A DNA stretch of 62,329 bases, taken from contig CAJXMN010000008.1 in the NCBI GenBank assembly GCA_913056215.1, positions 1-62,329 of the forward strand. The letters run 5' to 3'. A model generated the notes under the pieces. The model was given only the letters and a program-made list of their open reading frames with translations. It did no database searches and was not told the origin of the DNA. The DNA comes from an uncultured Flavobacteriales bacterium (GTDB lineage Bacteria; Bacteroidota; Bacteroidia; Flavobacteriales_D; Crocinitomicaceae). The stretch's first letter is position 1, and each line of letters opens with the position of its first letter. Both the position numbers and the translations under genes were made by a program. Shown here in pieces: positions 51,664-59,547 of the stretch.

Positions 51664-52935
51664 TTAAATGAGATCAAAGCCAACGTAGGTTTGCAACGCT
51701 TCAGGAATTGATATCGTGCCGTCTTCATTTTGATGGTTTTCCATCAATGCAGCAACAATTCGAGGTAACGCTAAAGCACTGCCATTCAAGGTATGACATA
51801 AGCGTGTTTTTTTATCCTCGTCTCTAAACCTCAATTTCAATCGGTTGGCCTGAAACGTCTCAAAAAGTGAAACTGAACTCACTTCCAGCCATTTCTCTTG
51901 GGCCGCTGAAAACACTTCAAAATCATAAGTAATGGCAGCTGTAAAGCCCAAATCCCCGCCACAAAGACGGAGGACTCTATACTCGAGTCCTAACTTCTCC
52001 AGTAAGCCTTTGACGTGATCCACCATTTCCTCAAGTGCTTTTTCACTGCGATCCGGATGCTCTACCCGAACGAGCTCTACTTTGTCAAATTGATGGAGGC
52101 GATTCAGTCCGCGGACATCTTTTCCATAGGAACCTGCTTCCCTGCGAAAGCAAGGCGTGTAACTTGTCATTTTTTCCGAGAAATCCTTTTTTTCAATGAT
52201 TGTATCGCGATAAATGTTCGTAAGTGGAACTTCAGAAGTGGGTATCAGGTATAAATCATCTTCCGTTACATGATACATCTGCCCTTCCTTATCCGGCAAC
52301 TGACCCGTTCCTATTCCACTGTCCTCATTGACGACGAGCGGTGGAATAAATTCTTCATAGCCTCTTTTATTCGCTTCATCCAGAAAGAAGTTTATTAAAC
52401 CGCGCTGCAGTTTTGCTCCTTTTCCTTTGTAAAAGGGGAAACCCGCTCCAGTAACTTTAACGCCTAATTCAAAATCAATTGTCGCTCCAGCTTTTGCCAG
52501 TTCCCAATGTGGTTGTGGATCAAAAGTGTATTCGCGACGCGCACCGTGTTCTTCAACCACTTCATTTTCTTCTTCTGAAGTACCAGCGGGAACAATGTCC
52601 TGGGGTACATTGGGAATTTCATAAAGTGCATTTTGCAATTGCTCTTCCAGCTCCTGCTCATGCTCTTTCAGCTCTTGCTCCTCTGCTTTAAGTGTTTTAG
52701 TGCGCTCCTTAGCTGCTTCGGCCTCATCCGTTTTTCCTTCTTTAAAAAACTGTCCTATTGACTTTGAAAGTTTATTGCTTTCTGCTTTTATTTTTTCGCG
52801 TTTTCCTTTTACTGCCCGCCAGGCTTCATCGAGGCGAATGGTTTCATCGAGTTGCTCACTGTAATCGACCCCTCGTTTTTGAAGTCCCTCTGCAATCGCT
52901 TCTTTTGAAGCTCTAATACGCGTAATTTCTAACAT
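51664..52935 (-). CDS. serS: Serine-tRNA ligase
   Basis: The 423-residue class II synthetase uses the ATG at 52935 (MLEITRIRASKEAIAEGLQK). The N-terminal long antiparallel coiled coil that grips the tRNA-Ser variable arm covers about residues 25-105. The catalytic domain shows GFPFYKGKGAKLQRGLINFF (motif 1), FRREAGSYGKDVRGLNRLHQ followed by FDKVEL (motif 2) and NGSALALPRIVAALMENHQN (motif 3). Length matches bacterial SerS. A -7 box TAAATTTG at 52960-52967 precedes it. Confidence 0.96.
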   Translation of the reverse strand: MLEITRIRASKEAIAEGLQKRGVDYSEQLDETIRLDEAWRAVKGKREKIKAESNKLSKSIGQFFKEGKTDEAEAAKERTKTLKAEEQELKEHEQELEEQLQNALYEIPNVPQDIVPAGTSEEENEVVEEHGARREYTFDPQPHWELAKAGATIDFELGVKVTGAGFPFYKGKGAKLQRGLINFFLDEANKRGYEEFIPPLVVNEDSGIGTGQLPDKEGQMYHVTEDDLYLIPTSEVPLTNIYRDTIIEKKDFSEKMTSYTPCFRREAGSYGKDVRGLNRLHQFDKVELVRVEHPDRSEKALEEMVDHVKGLLEKLGLEYRVLRLCGGDLGFTAAITYDFEVFSAAQEKWLEVSSVSLFETFQANRLKLRFRDEDKKTRLCHTLNGSALALPRIVAALMENHQNEDGTISIPEALQTYVGFDLI

Positions 52936-52959
52936 AATTTCCAATGTATTTTCTCCTTG

Positions 52960-52967
52960 CAAATTTA
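52960..52967 (-). promoter_or_regulatory. -7 box of serS
   Basis: TAAATTTG on the minus strand lies 24 bp upstream of the ATG at 52935. AAGGAG lies just downstream of the box but too far from the start for a normal ribosome site. No -33 TTG was seen. Confidence 0.4.
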
Positions 52968-53012
52968 AAAGAACTTGCTTGAATTCCTTACTTTACTATT
53001 GAAAATGAATAA

Positions 53013-54245
53013 TTACTTGCCTTCTTTACTCAACCGGTTGTGCCGACTAATCAACACTTTTGTGGGCAAGTAAGACACGATGAACCCCAAGACCGCGACG
53101 GAAAAAGTGATAAAGAAAGCATCGGACCAGGTGGTTTTCATGGGAAAAGGCTCTCCAGGTGCGCTGGGCATACCAACCAGTTCAAAGTAAATCTGCACGA
53201 AGCAAACCATATACCCCAAGGTAAGTCCGATCAAGATGCCCCGACTGACAATCATAAGTCCTTCGAAAAAGAAAATTTTAAAGATCGTATTGCGGTCTGC
53301 ACCTAAACTGAACAATGTGCCGATATCATTTTTTTTCTCTACGAAAAGCATTGCAATCGATGCAATTAAATTAAAGGAAGACAGAATAAAAATAAAGACG
53401 AGTATCAGATAGACAATCATTCGTTCAGACTGACTGGTTTTAAAGATGAGCTCGTTCTTTTCAAAACTCGTTTTTACCGTAAAATCTTCACCCAGGAATT
53501 GTTCGATTTTCTTTTTAACCGATTTTTCATTGGCTCCATCTTCAATTCCAACATAATAAGCAGAAATATCATCGTTGTATTCTAACAATTCTTTTGCAAT
53601 ATCATAACCCACTACTACATATTCACTATTCACTTCCCGGTTATAGTTCATACGGGATGAAACTTGAATTTGACGGACGTTAAGTGGTTTTTTACCGGGT
53701 CGCAATTTACCTTCTCGCAAAGGAACATTGAATGTGATTTTTTCTGTTCTTACACCGGAAGTGGGAACATAAGCGTCTAGTTTTCCTAACAAATATGCTC
53801 CAAAGATAGCGTGAGGGGTTTTATTCACATACAAGTAAGAGTTGCCATCGACCAGGTGACCTTCTATGTCTGCCATCTCCACAAAAACAGGATCAACTCC
53901 AATCATTTTGGCGTGCACCCATTTGTTTTCATGTTTGAGAATCACAACCTCTTCCAAAGCTCGAGAAACGTGTTCAACACCTTCCACTTCATAAATTTGA
54001 CTTGTATCTATAAAATGTTGGTTAAAGGTTTTTGCCTTACTGGAACGTATTGTAATGGAAGGGTCAAAGTCGCTGTATAAACGAATAACGAGGTCTTCTA
54101 TACCGTTGAAGGCCGAAAGCAATATCACTAAAGCAGCTGTGGAAATAGTAATACCCACTACACTGATATTCGTAATCAGATTAATGACATTACGGGATTT
54201 TTTTGCCTTAAAATACCGTCGCGCTATGAATCTCGATACATTCAT
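53013..54245 (-). CDS. FtsX-domain ABC transporter permease (LolC/LolE-like)
   Basis: The 410-residue protein has one N-terminal helix (about 22-48, ISVVGITISTAALVILLSAF), a MacB-like periplasmic domain and three C-terminal helices (about 275-400). FIARRYFKAKKSRNVINLIT at the N-terminus and ERMIVYLILVFIFILSSFNL match the lipoprotein-releasing LolC/E family. It would extract lipoproteins from the inner membrane with a LolD ATPase that is not nearby. It begins right after the rbfA stop codon, so the two are cotranscribed. Confidence 0.9.
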   Translation of the reverse strand: MNVSRFIARRYFKAKKSRNVINLITNISVVGITISTAALVILLSAFNGIEDLVIRLYSDFDPSITIRSSKAKTFNQHFIDTSQIYEVEGVEHVSRALEEVVILKHENKWVHAKMIGVDPVFVEMADIEGHLVDGNSYLYVNKTPHAIFGAYLLGKLDAYVPTSGVRTEKITFNVPLREGKLRPGKKPLNVRQIQVSSRMNYNREVNSEYVVVGYDIAKELLEYNDDISAYYVGIEDGANEKSVKKKIEQFLGEDFTVKTSFEKNELIFKTSQSERMIVYLILVFIFILSSFNLIASIAMLFVEKKNDIGTLFSLGADRNTIFKIFFFEGLMIVSRGILIGLTLGYMVCFVQIYFELVGMPSAPGEPFPMKTTWSDAFFITFSVAVLGFIVSYLPTKVLISRHNRLSKEGK

Positions 54246-54581
54246 TTATTGCTTGAGCAATTCATCAATTTTTTCGGCATAATCTAATGAATCATCAATG
54301 TAGAACTCTAAATCTGGGATGTGCTTCATGTTCTTCAAGCGTCTGCCAACATCGCCTCTCACTTTTCCTTTGTTAGCCTGGATGTTTTCGAGAACCTCTT
54401 CTTTCGGAGGTCCGGCAAAGATGCTCAGATACACGCGCGCCAAGCCGAGATCCGGAGTAATACGAACAACTGTCGCGGTAACCATTGCACCCATACACAG
54501 CGAACGGGCGTTTTGTTGGAATACTTTAGAGACCTCTTCCTGTATAACGTTTTCAATTCTATTTTGTCTAATCGAACTCAT
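54246..54581 (-). CDS. rbfA: 30S ribosome-binding factor A
   Basis: The 111-residue KH-type protein starts MSSIRQNRIENVIQEEVSKV and contains LARVYLSIFAGPPKEEVLEN, GDVGRRLKNMKHIPDLEFYI and DDSLDYAEKIDELL. It matures the 16S rRNA 5' end on 30S subunits and helps cold adaptation. The ATG at 54581 is chosen since the upstream extension is not family-like and crosses a promoter box. It lies directly upstream of the LolC/E-like gene. Confidence 0.95.
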   Translation of the reverse strand: MSSIRQNRIENVIQEEVSKVFQQNARSLCMGAMVTATVVRITPDLGLARVYLSIFAGPPKEEVLENIQANKGKVRGDVGRRLKNMKHIPDLEFYIDDSLDYAEKIDELLKQ

Positions 54582-54585
54582 GGTA

Positions 54586-54593
54586 CAAAAATA
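54586..54593 (-). promoter_or_regulatory. -7 box of rbfA with almost no leader
   Basis: TATTTTTG on the minus strand is an exact TAnnTTTG match ending 4 nt before the rbfA ATG. If used, the transcript would be nearly or fully leaderless, as inferred for rnhA. Confidence 0.4.
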
Positions 54594-54710
54594 CAAAAGA
54601 AAAGTGGGTTGATAGACGCCGTATTTATTCAACCCTAGCGGGTCGGTTGGTATACAATAAATCAGAAGTCAAATTGCCTGTAGTTTTTCATCAGAGTATG
54701 AGAGCCTAAC

Positions 54711-55430
54711 TTATGCTATATTCGTGAACACTTGTTGGATATCATCATCGTCTTCGATTTTGTCGAGTAGCTTTTCGACCTCCTCCATTTGATCCTCGCT
54801 CAATTCAATGGGTGAAGTAGCGAAGCGCTTCAGGTTCGATTTAGCGACCGCTATCTTTTTTTCTTCGAGCGCTTCCTGCAAGGAGCCAAAGCTGGTGTAA
54901 TCGCCATAAATAATGATTGTACCGTCTTCCTCTTGTTCAATTTCTTGAAGTCCAGCATCAATCAGTTCCAGCTCTAGCGATTCAATATCCAGTTCTTCGG
55001 TGTTCTCTGGTGCTATTTCAAACACGGCCTTGCGATCAAACATGAACTCAAATGAGCCATTGGGGACCACTTGCCCTCCTGCTTTGTTGAAATACGATTT
55101 CACATTGGCAACTGTTCTGGTGGGGTTGTCTGTGGCGCATTCGACGTAAATCAATGCCCCGTGCGGTCCTTTGCCTTCGTAATTGACGAGTTCATAATTT
55201 TCGACGTCTTTCGATGTGGCTCGTTTGATGGCTTTCTCGATGTTGTCTTTCGGTACGTTTTGCGATTTGGCATTTTGAATTGCCGTTCGCAGTGTCGCGT
55301 TCATTGCCGGATCATCGCCTCCTTCCTTGGCGGCCATGGTAATAGCCTTCAACAACTTCGGAAAGACTTTCGACATCTTGCTCCACCGTTTTTCTTTCGC
55401 TGTTCTCCTTGCCTCAAATGCTCTACCCAT
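54711..55430 (-). CDS. YebC/PmpR family protein
   Basis: The 239-residue three-domain protein starts [20 protein letters not shown] with [35 protein letters not shown] and [36 protein letters not shown] and [14 protein letters not shown] follow. The family was described as DNA-binding regulators, and more recent work links members to relief of ribosome stalling at proline runs. The sequence cannot decide between these. Its upstream 75 bp is repeated at 56087-56160. Confidence 0.93.
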   Translation of the reverse strand: MGRAFEARRTAKEKRWSKMSKVFPKLLKAITMAAKEGGDDPAMNATLRTAIQNAKSQNVPKDNIEKAIKRATSKDVENYELVNYEGKGPHGALIYVECATDNPTRTVANVKSYFNKAGGQVVPNGSFEFMFDRKAVFEIAPENTEELDIESLELELIDAGLQEIEQEEDGTIIIYGDYTSFGSLQEALEEKKIAVAKSNLKRFATSPIELSEDQMEEVEKLLDKIEDDDDIQQVFTNIA

Positions 55431-55451
55431 ACTATTTCCGTTTTGCAGTCT

Positions 55452-55525
55452 AAAACGACCTCGGTTTTTCCTGGTAAATATACAAATTAGCCCGAAAAAT
55501 CATTGATTTTATAATTGAACGCATG
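55452..55525. repeat. Direct repeat R1 (yebC upstream region)
   Basis: AAAACGACCTCGGTTTTTCC and the following bases to 55490 match R2 (56087-56125) at 36 of 39 positions. Weaker similarity continues for about 30 bp, ending GAACGC in both. R1 is immediately upstream of yebC and R2 immediately downstream of an intact membrane-protein gene. This pattern fits a local tandem duplication. Confidence 0.8.
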
Positions 55526-55641
55526 TATTAGTAAGTGGTTTTCTTTAAAGATTTTCTTATAGTATGAGAATCATACCAACGTAAATCAGCACACATACTC
55601 ATTTCTCTTTCTACCCATAAGAGTGCGAGTTGAACTAATAT

Positions 55642-55914
55642 AGCGAGAGGGTTCTACCACCAAATTAATGGGTAAGTACAGGATAAAAGCATTTAAAATA
55701 TCACTTAAGCGGCTTTTTGTCACGGTTTTTGTTCTACGACATTTTTTAATTTAAAAGCTCAGGATCAACAAAAACACGCGCCAAAAAGTATTGCTCCATA
55801 ACCTTCTATCGCCACGGGTTGAAACCCGCGGCGATAGACACCATAATTTTACTTTCCTATATGAAGTTGTTCGTTTTATACTACCCATTAAATTGGTGGT
55901 AGAACCAGCGAGAG
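55642..55914. mobile_element. MITE-like element, copy B, with target duplication
   Basis: The element is 55650-55906 (257 bp). Left end 55650-55674 begins GGTTCTACCACCAAATTAAT, and right end 55882-55906 is its inverted complement at 24 of 25 positions. The 8-bp sequence AGCGAGAG is directly repeated outside both ends (55642-55649 and 55907-55914), the mark of transposition. The interior has no coding capacity. It has the conserved core and a 15-bp-arm hairpin at 55806-55837 with one mismatch. An 8-bp duplication fits the IS1595 family among others, but the ends do not match the nearby IS. It needs a transposase supplied elsewhere. Confidence 0.85.
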
Positions 55915-55920
55915 AAACGC

Positions 55921-56085
55921 TCAATTGTTAATGATCAGAATCATATAAATCACAAAGAGTTCAACGCGAAGATGGCGGAAAAGATGTGCCCTATCCTCTT
56001 TTTTTGTTCTGTCTTTGCGTTCAAACAGTTTAATTGTTATTAATGAAGCGAGAAACACAATTGCGGGTATACCTGTCGCGAGGGT
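55921..56085 (-). pseudogene. Truncated duplicate of the adjacent membrane-protein gene
   Basis: The frame reads AIVFLASLITIKLFERKDRT followed by KKEDRAHLFRHLR and a final hydrophobic helix to a TGA at 55921-55923. The intact gene at 56173 has VLYFASFLGLKLFERKAMTE followed by EDKKKR and a final helix. They are clearly paralogous, but only about 50 C-terminal residues remain and the 5' end runs directly into repeat R2. There is no start codon context. A MITE has inserted 14 bp beyond its stop. Confidence 0.75.
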
Positions 56086-56086
56086 C

Positions 56087-56160
56087 AAAACGACCTCAGT
56101 TTTTCCTGGTAAACATACAAACTAGGTACGAAATGATCGGTTTTTATCACTGAACGCCAA
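56087..56160. repeat. Direct repeat R2
   Basis: This is the second copy of the yebC upstream region (see R1), lying between the stop of the membrane-protein gene and its truncated duplicate. It no longer precedes any intact gene. Confidence 0.8.
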
Positions 56161-56172
56161 AGGGCAAGTGCG

Positions 56173-57364
56173 TTAAAACAAGAAAACAACCCCAAAAGCT
56201 ATTAAAAAAAAACTTATCGGGATCGACAAAGTAATAAGTGCAGCCCACCAATATCTTTTCTTTTTGTCCTCCTCGGTCATTGCTTTACGTTCAAATAGTT
56301 TTAAGCCCAGAAATGAGGCAAAGTAAAGAACTCCCAGTCCACCAATTATAAGAACCAGCGTACCAAGTAGTTCAGATGAGTTACACGATATAGTACAGGA
56401 AAGATAGCCAATTAACCCCAATGCTGCACCAGTACAGATTATCAGGATAAACATGGACGCTATAATATAAACAGGGTCGTGCACCATCTCGCCTGGACTG
56501 TTGGCAGAAGCGTCCAGCAACCCATTCACCCAGGACCACTGGGAAAAGTCAAACCCATTGCTCAGCATTCCCCCCAGAGAGAAAAAGCCAAAACTTGTTG
56601 AGGCATTCAACACCCCGAACAGCCCGAGTTTTTTCCTGTTGGTCAATTTTCCGTTTCGCTTCCAGTGTTCTGAAGTAAATATACTCACAGTGATAAGGCC
56701 AAGAGAAAGGAGCAGTAGCGGCAAGGAAAAAGGAGCACCCAGCAACAAACCAAGGCCCGTTGACGATGCGGCGAGCACTATCTTTGCAGCAACCAGCAAG
56801 ACCCTGGACTTTGATTTATTGCGCGCTGCCCAGCGCTGCACTTTGTTGGGTCTGTTCTTGCTGAAAAAGAAGGGAAAAAGCAGCAAAAGAAAAAAGTAAG
56901 CACCATTCATTTGCCAACCTTTACGCGATTGTTCAACGTTTTTTATCGACGTTTCTCCTGTTGTATTCGATACTGGTGTAGATGGATCATACGCGCCATT
57001 GATATCCTTTGTGTTTTGAGGACTTTCCTGAGGATTACCCGCTTTTCTTATTGAACGAATCGCCACCAGTTCGCGCTCAACTTTGGGTAATTTTATTTGT
57101 TTCGACTTACGAATAGTAACGTTGTTCCTGTTTTTCAAATACGATGCTGATGGGTCATTGCTTATTACATCACGCTTTTGAATCTCCATGTCTCTCTCTG
57201 CTGCTACTCCATCGTAAAAAAACACTTTGCTTTTTATGAAAATGCCAACCTTTGCGGTGTTTTCGCTTTTCGAACAACCCTCGCGAATTCGTGCTGCACG
57301 ACTCTGAGAAGATGAACAAGAGCAGCAGTGTAAAAAGAGTGTATGTGGTTTTTGGGTGTTTCAT
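56173..57364 (-). pseudogene. Lipoprotein/multi-pass membrane protein split by a one-base frameshift
   Basis: Two overlapping frames make one protein. The first (57364-57170) starts MKHPKTTYTLFTLLLLFIFS with ESC (lipid-anchor Cys23) and LFEKRKHRKGWHF, a short basic motif found after the Cys in a Bacteroidota envelope protein family. The second (56173 up to at least 57225) continues GVAAERDMEIQKRDV and ends with about six or seven membrane helices. They are joined by removing one base from the A7 run at 57216-57222 (T7 on the coding strand). The repaired length is about 396 residues. This may be an assembly error, a null mutation or slippage. Function is unknown. Confidence 0.72.
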
Positions 57365-57449
57365 GTATTACTATAGTTTACTTATCTGACCAAACAAATA
57401 CGCTTCATTACGTTTCAATATTTCCCTGAGAATTCCGCTTTAAAGCTAT

Positions 57450-58502
57450 AATGCCTATCGGGTACTTTACCAGTAGAACGTAATTACTTTACGTAATGAG
57501 ACATGATCTTTGTACAAAAATAGCAGTATGAAGTTAATAGATTTTTCTAAACATTACCCAGATGAGGCCAGCTGTAAAGCAGAGTTTAAGTTGTATCGCG
57601 AGAGTCAAGGAGTCGTTTGTAAGAAATGTACGGCCAAAGATCAATACTGGTGGCTTGACTCTAAAGAGCAATATGAGTGTAAAAAATGTGGGTGCAGAAT
57701 GAGTTTAAAGTCTGGAACAGTTATGGAAAACTCAAAGTTACCTTACCAGTTTTGGTTTATAGCATTTCATTTGATGACATCTACAAAAAAGACGATTTCC
57801 GCATTTGAACTTCAACGTCAAATAGGTCTCCGATATTATGAACCAATTTGGGCAATGATGCATAAAATCAGGTTAGTGATGAGTAAAAGAGACGATCTTT
57901 ATGAATTAACAGCAGATGTTGAGACCGATGAATCGTATTATTCAACACGTTACATACAAGAGGAGGATGAATTTACAGGTCAGAAAGAAAAGCTGAAAAA
58001 AGGTAAGGGATCCCAGAGAAAAACAAGTGTTTTAGTAATGGCTAGTCAGCAACGAAAGATGCATTCAAAACTAACCAAAAAAAGAGGGGCAAGTTACTCA
58101 CAACCAAAACATTTAAAAATGAAGGTTGTTGAAAATGGAACCTCCTCTGAAATTAAAAGTACAGCTCAAAAAAATATAGATGAAGAAGTGTCTGTAAAGT
58201 CTGATAAAGCAAAGGCATATCCAAAAGCTTTTAAGAACTTTAAAAAACTTGAAATGTTCGACATGTCAACGTTCGATCCTGGTAAAATATTACCATGGAG
58301 TAGCAATGCTATTACCAACTCTAAGAATTTGATAAAAGCCATGCATCATGGAGTTGAAGAGAAGTATTTACAGAATTATCTTAATGAGTTTTGCTATAAA
58401 TACAATAGAAGATATTTTGGTGACAAAGTCTTTAAAAGGCTCCTAATATGCGCTGTAACCCCGGTTTGGTTTTAAATGCTGGTAAAGTATCCGATATTCA
58501 TT
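57450..58502 (+). mobile_element. IS1595-like insertion sequence
   Basis: It is a 1053-bp element. Imperfect 24-bp inverted ends lie at 57450-57473 and 58479-58502, both with CTGGTAAAGTA on the inner side and CATT at the outer edge, matching at about 21 of 24 positions. The single transposase fills most of the interior. Outside the ends AAAGCTAT (left) and AAAGTTAA (right) share 6 of 8 bases and may be a decayed 8-bp target duplication. It sits between the split membrane-protein gene and the surface-protein operon. Confidence 0.75.
57528..58475 (+). CDS. IS1595 family (ISXO2-like) transposase
   Basis: The 315-residue protein uses the ATG at 57528 (MKLIDFSKHYPDEASCKAEF). The N-terminal zinc ribbon is CKKC (about 30-33) with CKKCGC (about 50-55). 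DDE-type catalytic acids are seen in DVETDESYYSTRY and VKSDKAKAYPKAF. The C-terminal block ITNSKNLIKAMHHGVEEKYL and QNYLNEFCYKYNRRYFGDK matches the family's third catalytic region and tail. The frame is intact and of normal length, so it may be active. It shows no obvious composition contrast with its neighbours. Confidence 0.9.
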   Translation: MKLIDFSKHYPDEASCKAEFKLYRESQGVVCKKCTAKDQYWWLDSKEQYECKKCGCRMSLKSGTVMENSKLPYQFWFIAFHLMTSTKKTISAFELQRQIGLRYYEPIWAMMHKIRLVMSKRDDLYELTADVETDESYYSTRYIQEEDEFTGQKEKLKKGKGSQRKTSVLVMASQQRKMHSKLTKKRGASYSQPKHLKMKVVENGTSSEIKSTAQKNIDEEVSVKSDKAKAYPKAFKNFKKLEMFDMSTFDPGKILPWSSNAITNSKNLIKAMHHGVEEKYLQNYLNEFCYKYNRRYFGDKVFKRLLICAVTPVWF

Positions 58503-58515
58503 AAAGTTAATAATC

Positions 58516-59055
58516 TTAAAAGGAATAAATGCATCTTAAACCAACATATGGATCTATTCTCAATTTATTATCAGAAACCCCAAAAAAACCATAGAACCTT
58601 GGTGATAAGGAAAGTCTGCGCAATCTGAAAGCCCATCCTGCATGGAAACTAGGTGACAATCTTAATGGAGATACACAATCCCCCGCAGGACAATTAAAAT
58701 ATTTGTCCTGATCAATGATTGACCAGATATTAATATAGTTACCCATTGTCAATCCAAAATCGACACCATGATAACCACAAAACTTTAAACGATTATTCAA
58801 AGAAATAGGGAAACCAAAACTAAATTTAGGTTTTCTAAAATGCAAGGTAGTTATTCCAATGGATGCGGATAATTCAAACCTCTCAGTATCAAGCAAGGTT
58901 CTTTCATACCCAATACTGTAATACCCCCCTCCTCCGAGAACTTCTAAGAATACTGCATTCTTGCTATTTTCCAAAGAGTCTTTTTCCTGAGTAAAAGAAC
59001 TGAAGATACTTCCGGCAAGTATCACCAAAAATATAAAATGTTTTGAACAATTCAT
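58516..59055 (-). CDS. Outer-membrane beta-barrel protein, small
   Basis: The 179-residue protein (ATG at 59055) has a signal peptide (HFIFLVILAGSIFSSFTQ). Alternating amphipathic strands follow: AVFLEVLGGGGYYSIGYERT, FELSASIGITTLHF, SFGFPISLNNRL, and a final DPYVGLRCIYSF ending in Phe as expected for outer-membrane insertion. An eight-strand barrel is plausible. Two cysteines in NCPAGDC could form an extracellular disulfide. It is the last gene of the right-edge operon, 39 bp after the lipocalin-like gene. Confidence 0.8.
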   Translation of the reverse strand: MNCSKHFIFLVILAGSIFSSFTQEKDSLENSKNAVFLEVLGGGGYYSIGYERTLLDTERFELSASIGITTLHFRKPKFSFGFPISLNNRLKFCGYHGVDFGLTMGNYINIWSIIDQDKYFNCPAGDCVSPLRLSPSFHAGWAFRLRRLSLSPRFYGFFGVSDNKLRIDPYVGLRCIYSF

Positions 59056-59094
59056 ATTGTCTTTATTCTTGAACAATCGCTTTCAATCTATCAA

Positions 59095-59547
59095 TTATTC
59101 CCGATGCATATAATGAATTGTACTGCAGTTATTAATACTCGCTTTGAACCAAAACTCTGAATTAGTTAAACGAAGAATTTCTTTTTGTATCATCTGAATG
59201 TTACCATCGCTATCTGTATAACTAACTTCAATTTTATTTTTGCTATCTATAAAATTCCAATTTCCTCTGAACTCAATTAACGTTGTTGCCCCACCCTGAA
59301 GCAATCTTTTTTGGTAAACGTAATATCTGTTATCGGTAAATAGACATTGCTCAATAATACAATCAAATTTATTTGAATCTTCAACCGTGTAAGGCTGATT
59401 ATCAATCGTTACTTCTTGGAGTTGCCAATCACCATTGGTTAATCGATTTTTCTTCGTTCTAAGAGAAATTGCTGGACCATCTTCATACTTGCACGAAGAG
59501 AAAAAGAATAAGACGAATAAGGTAAAATAGACTAATTTCAAATTCAT
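59095..59547 (-). CDS. Lipocalin-like lipoprotein
   Basis: The 150-residue protein has a lipoprotein signal (LFVLFFFSSC, Cys19) followed by KYEDGPAISLRTKKNRLTNG and DWQLQEV. This start is common to Bacteroidota lipocalin-like lipoproteins. The rest is predicted beta-barrel strands with a few cysteines (CIIEQC, NNCSTIHY). Ligand is unknown. It overlaps the upstream type IX-secreted protein gene by 4 nt, so the two are coupled. Confidence 0.82.
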   Translation of the reverse strand: MNLKLVYFTLFVLFFFSSCKYEDGPAISLRTKKNRLTNGDWQLQEVTIDNQPYTVEDSNKFDCIIEQCLFTDNRYYVYQKRLLQGGATTLIEFRGNWNFIDSKNKIEVSYTDSDGNIQMIQKEILRLTNSEFWFKASINNCSTIHYMHRE

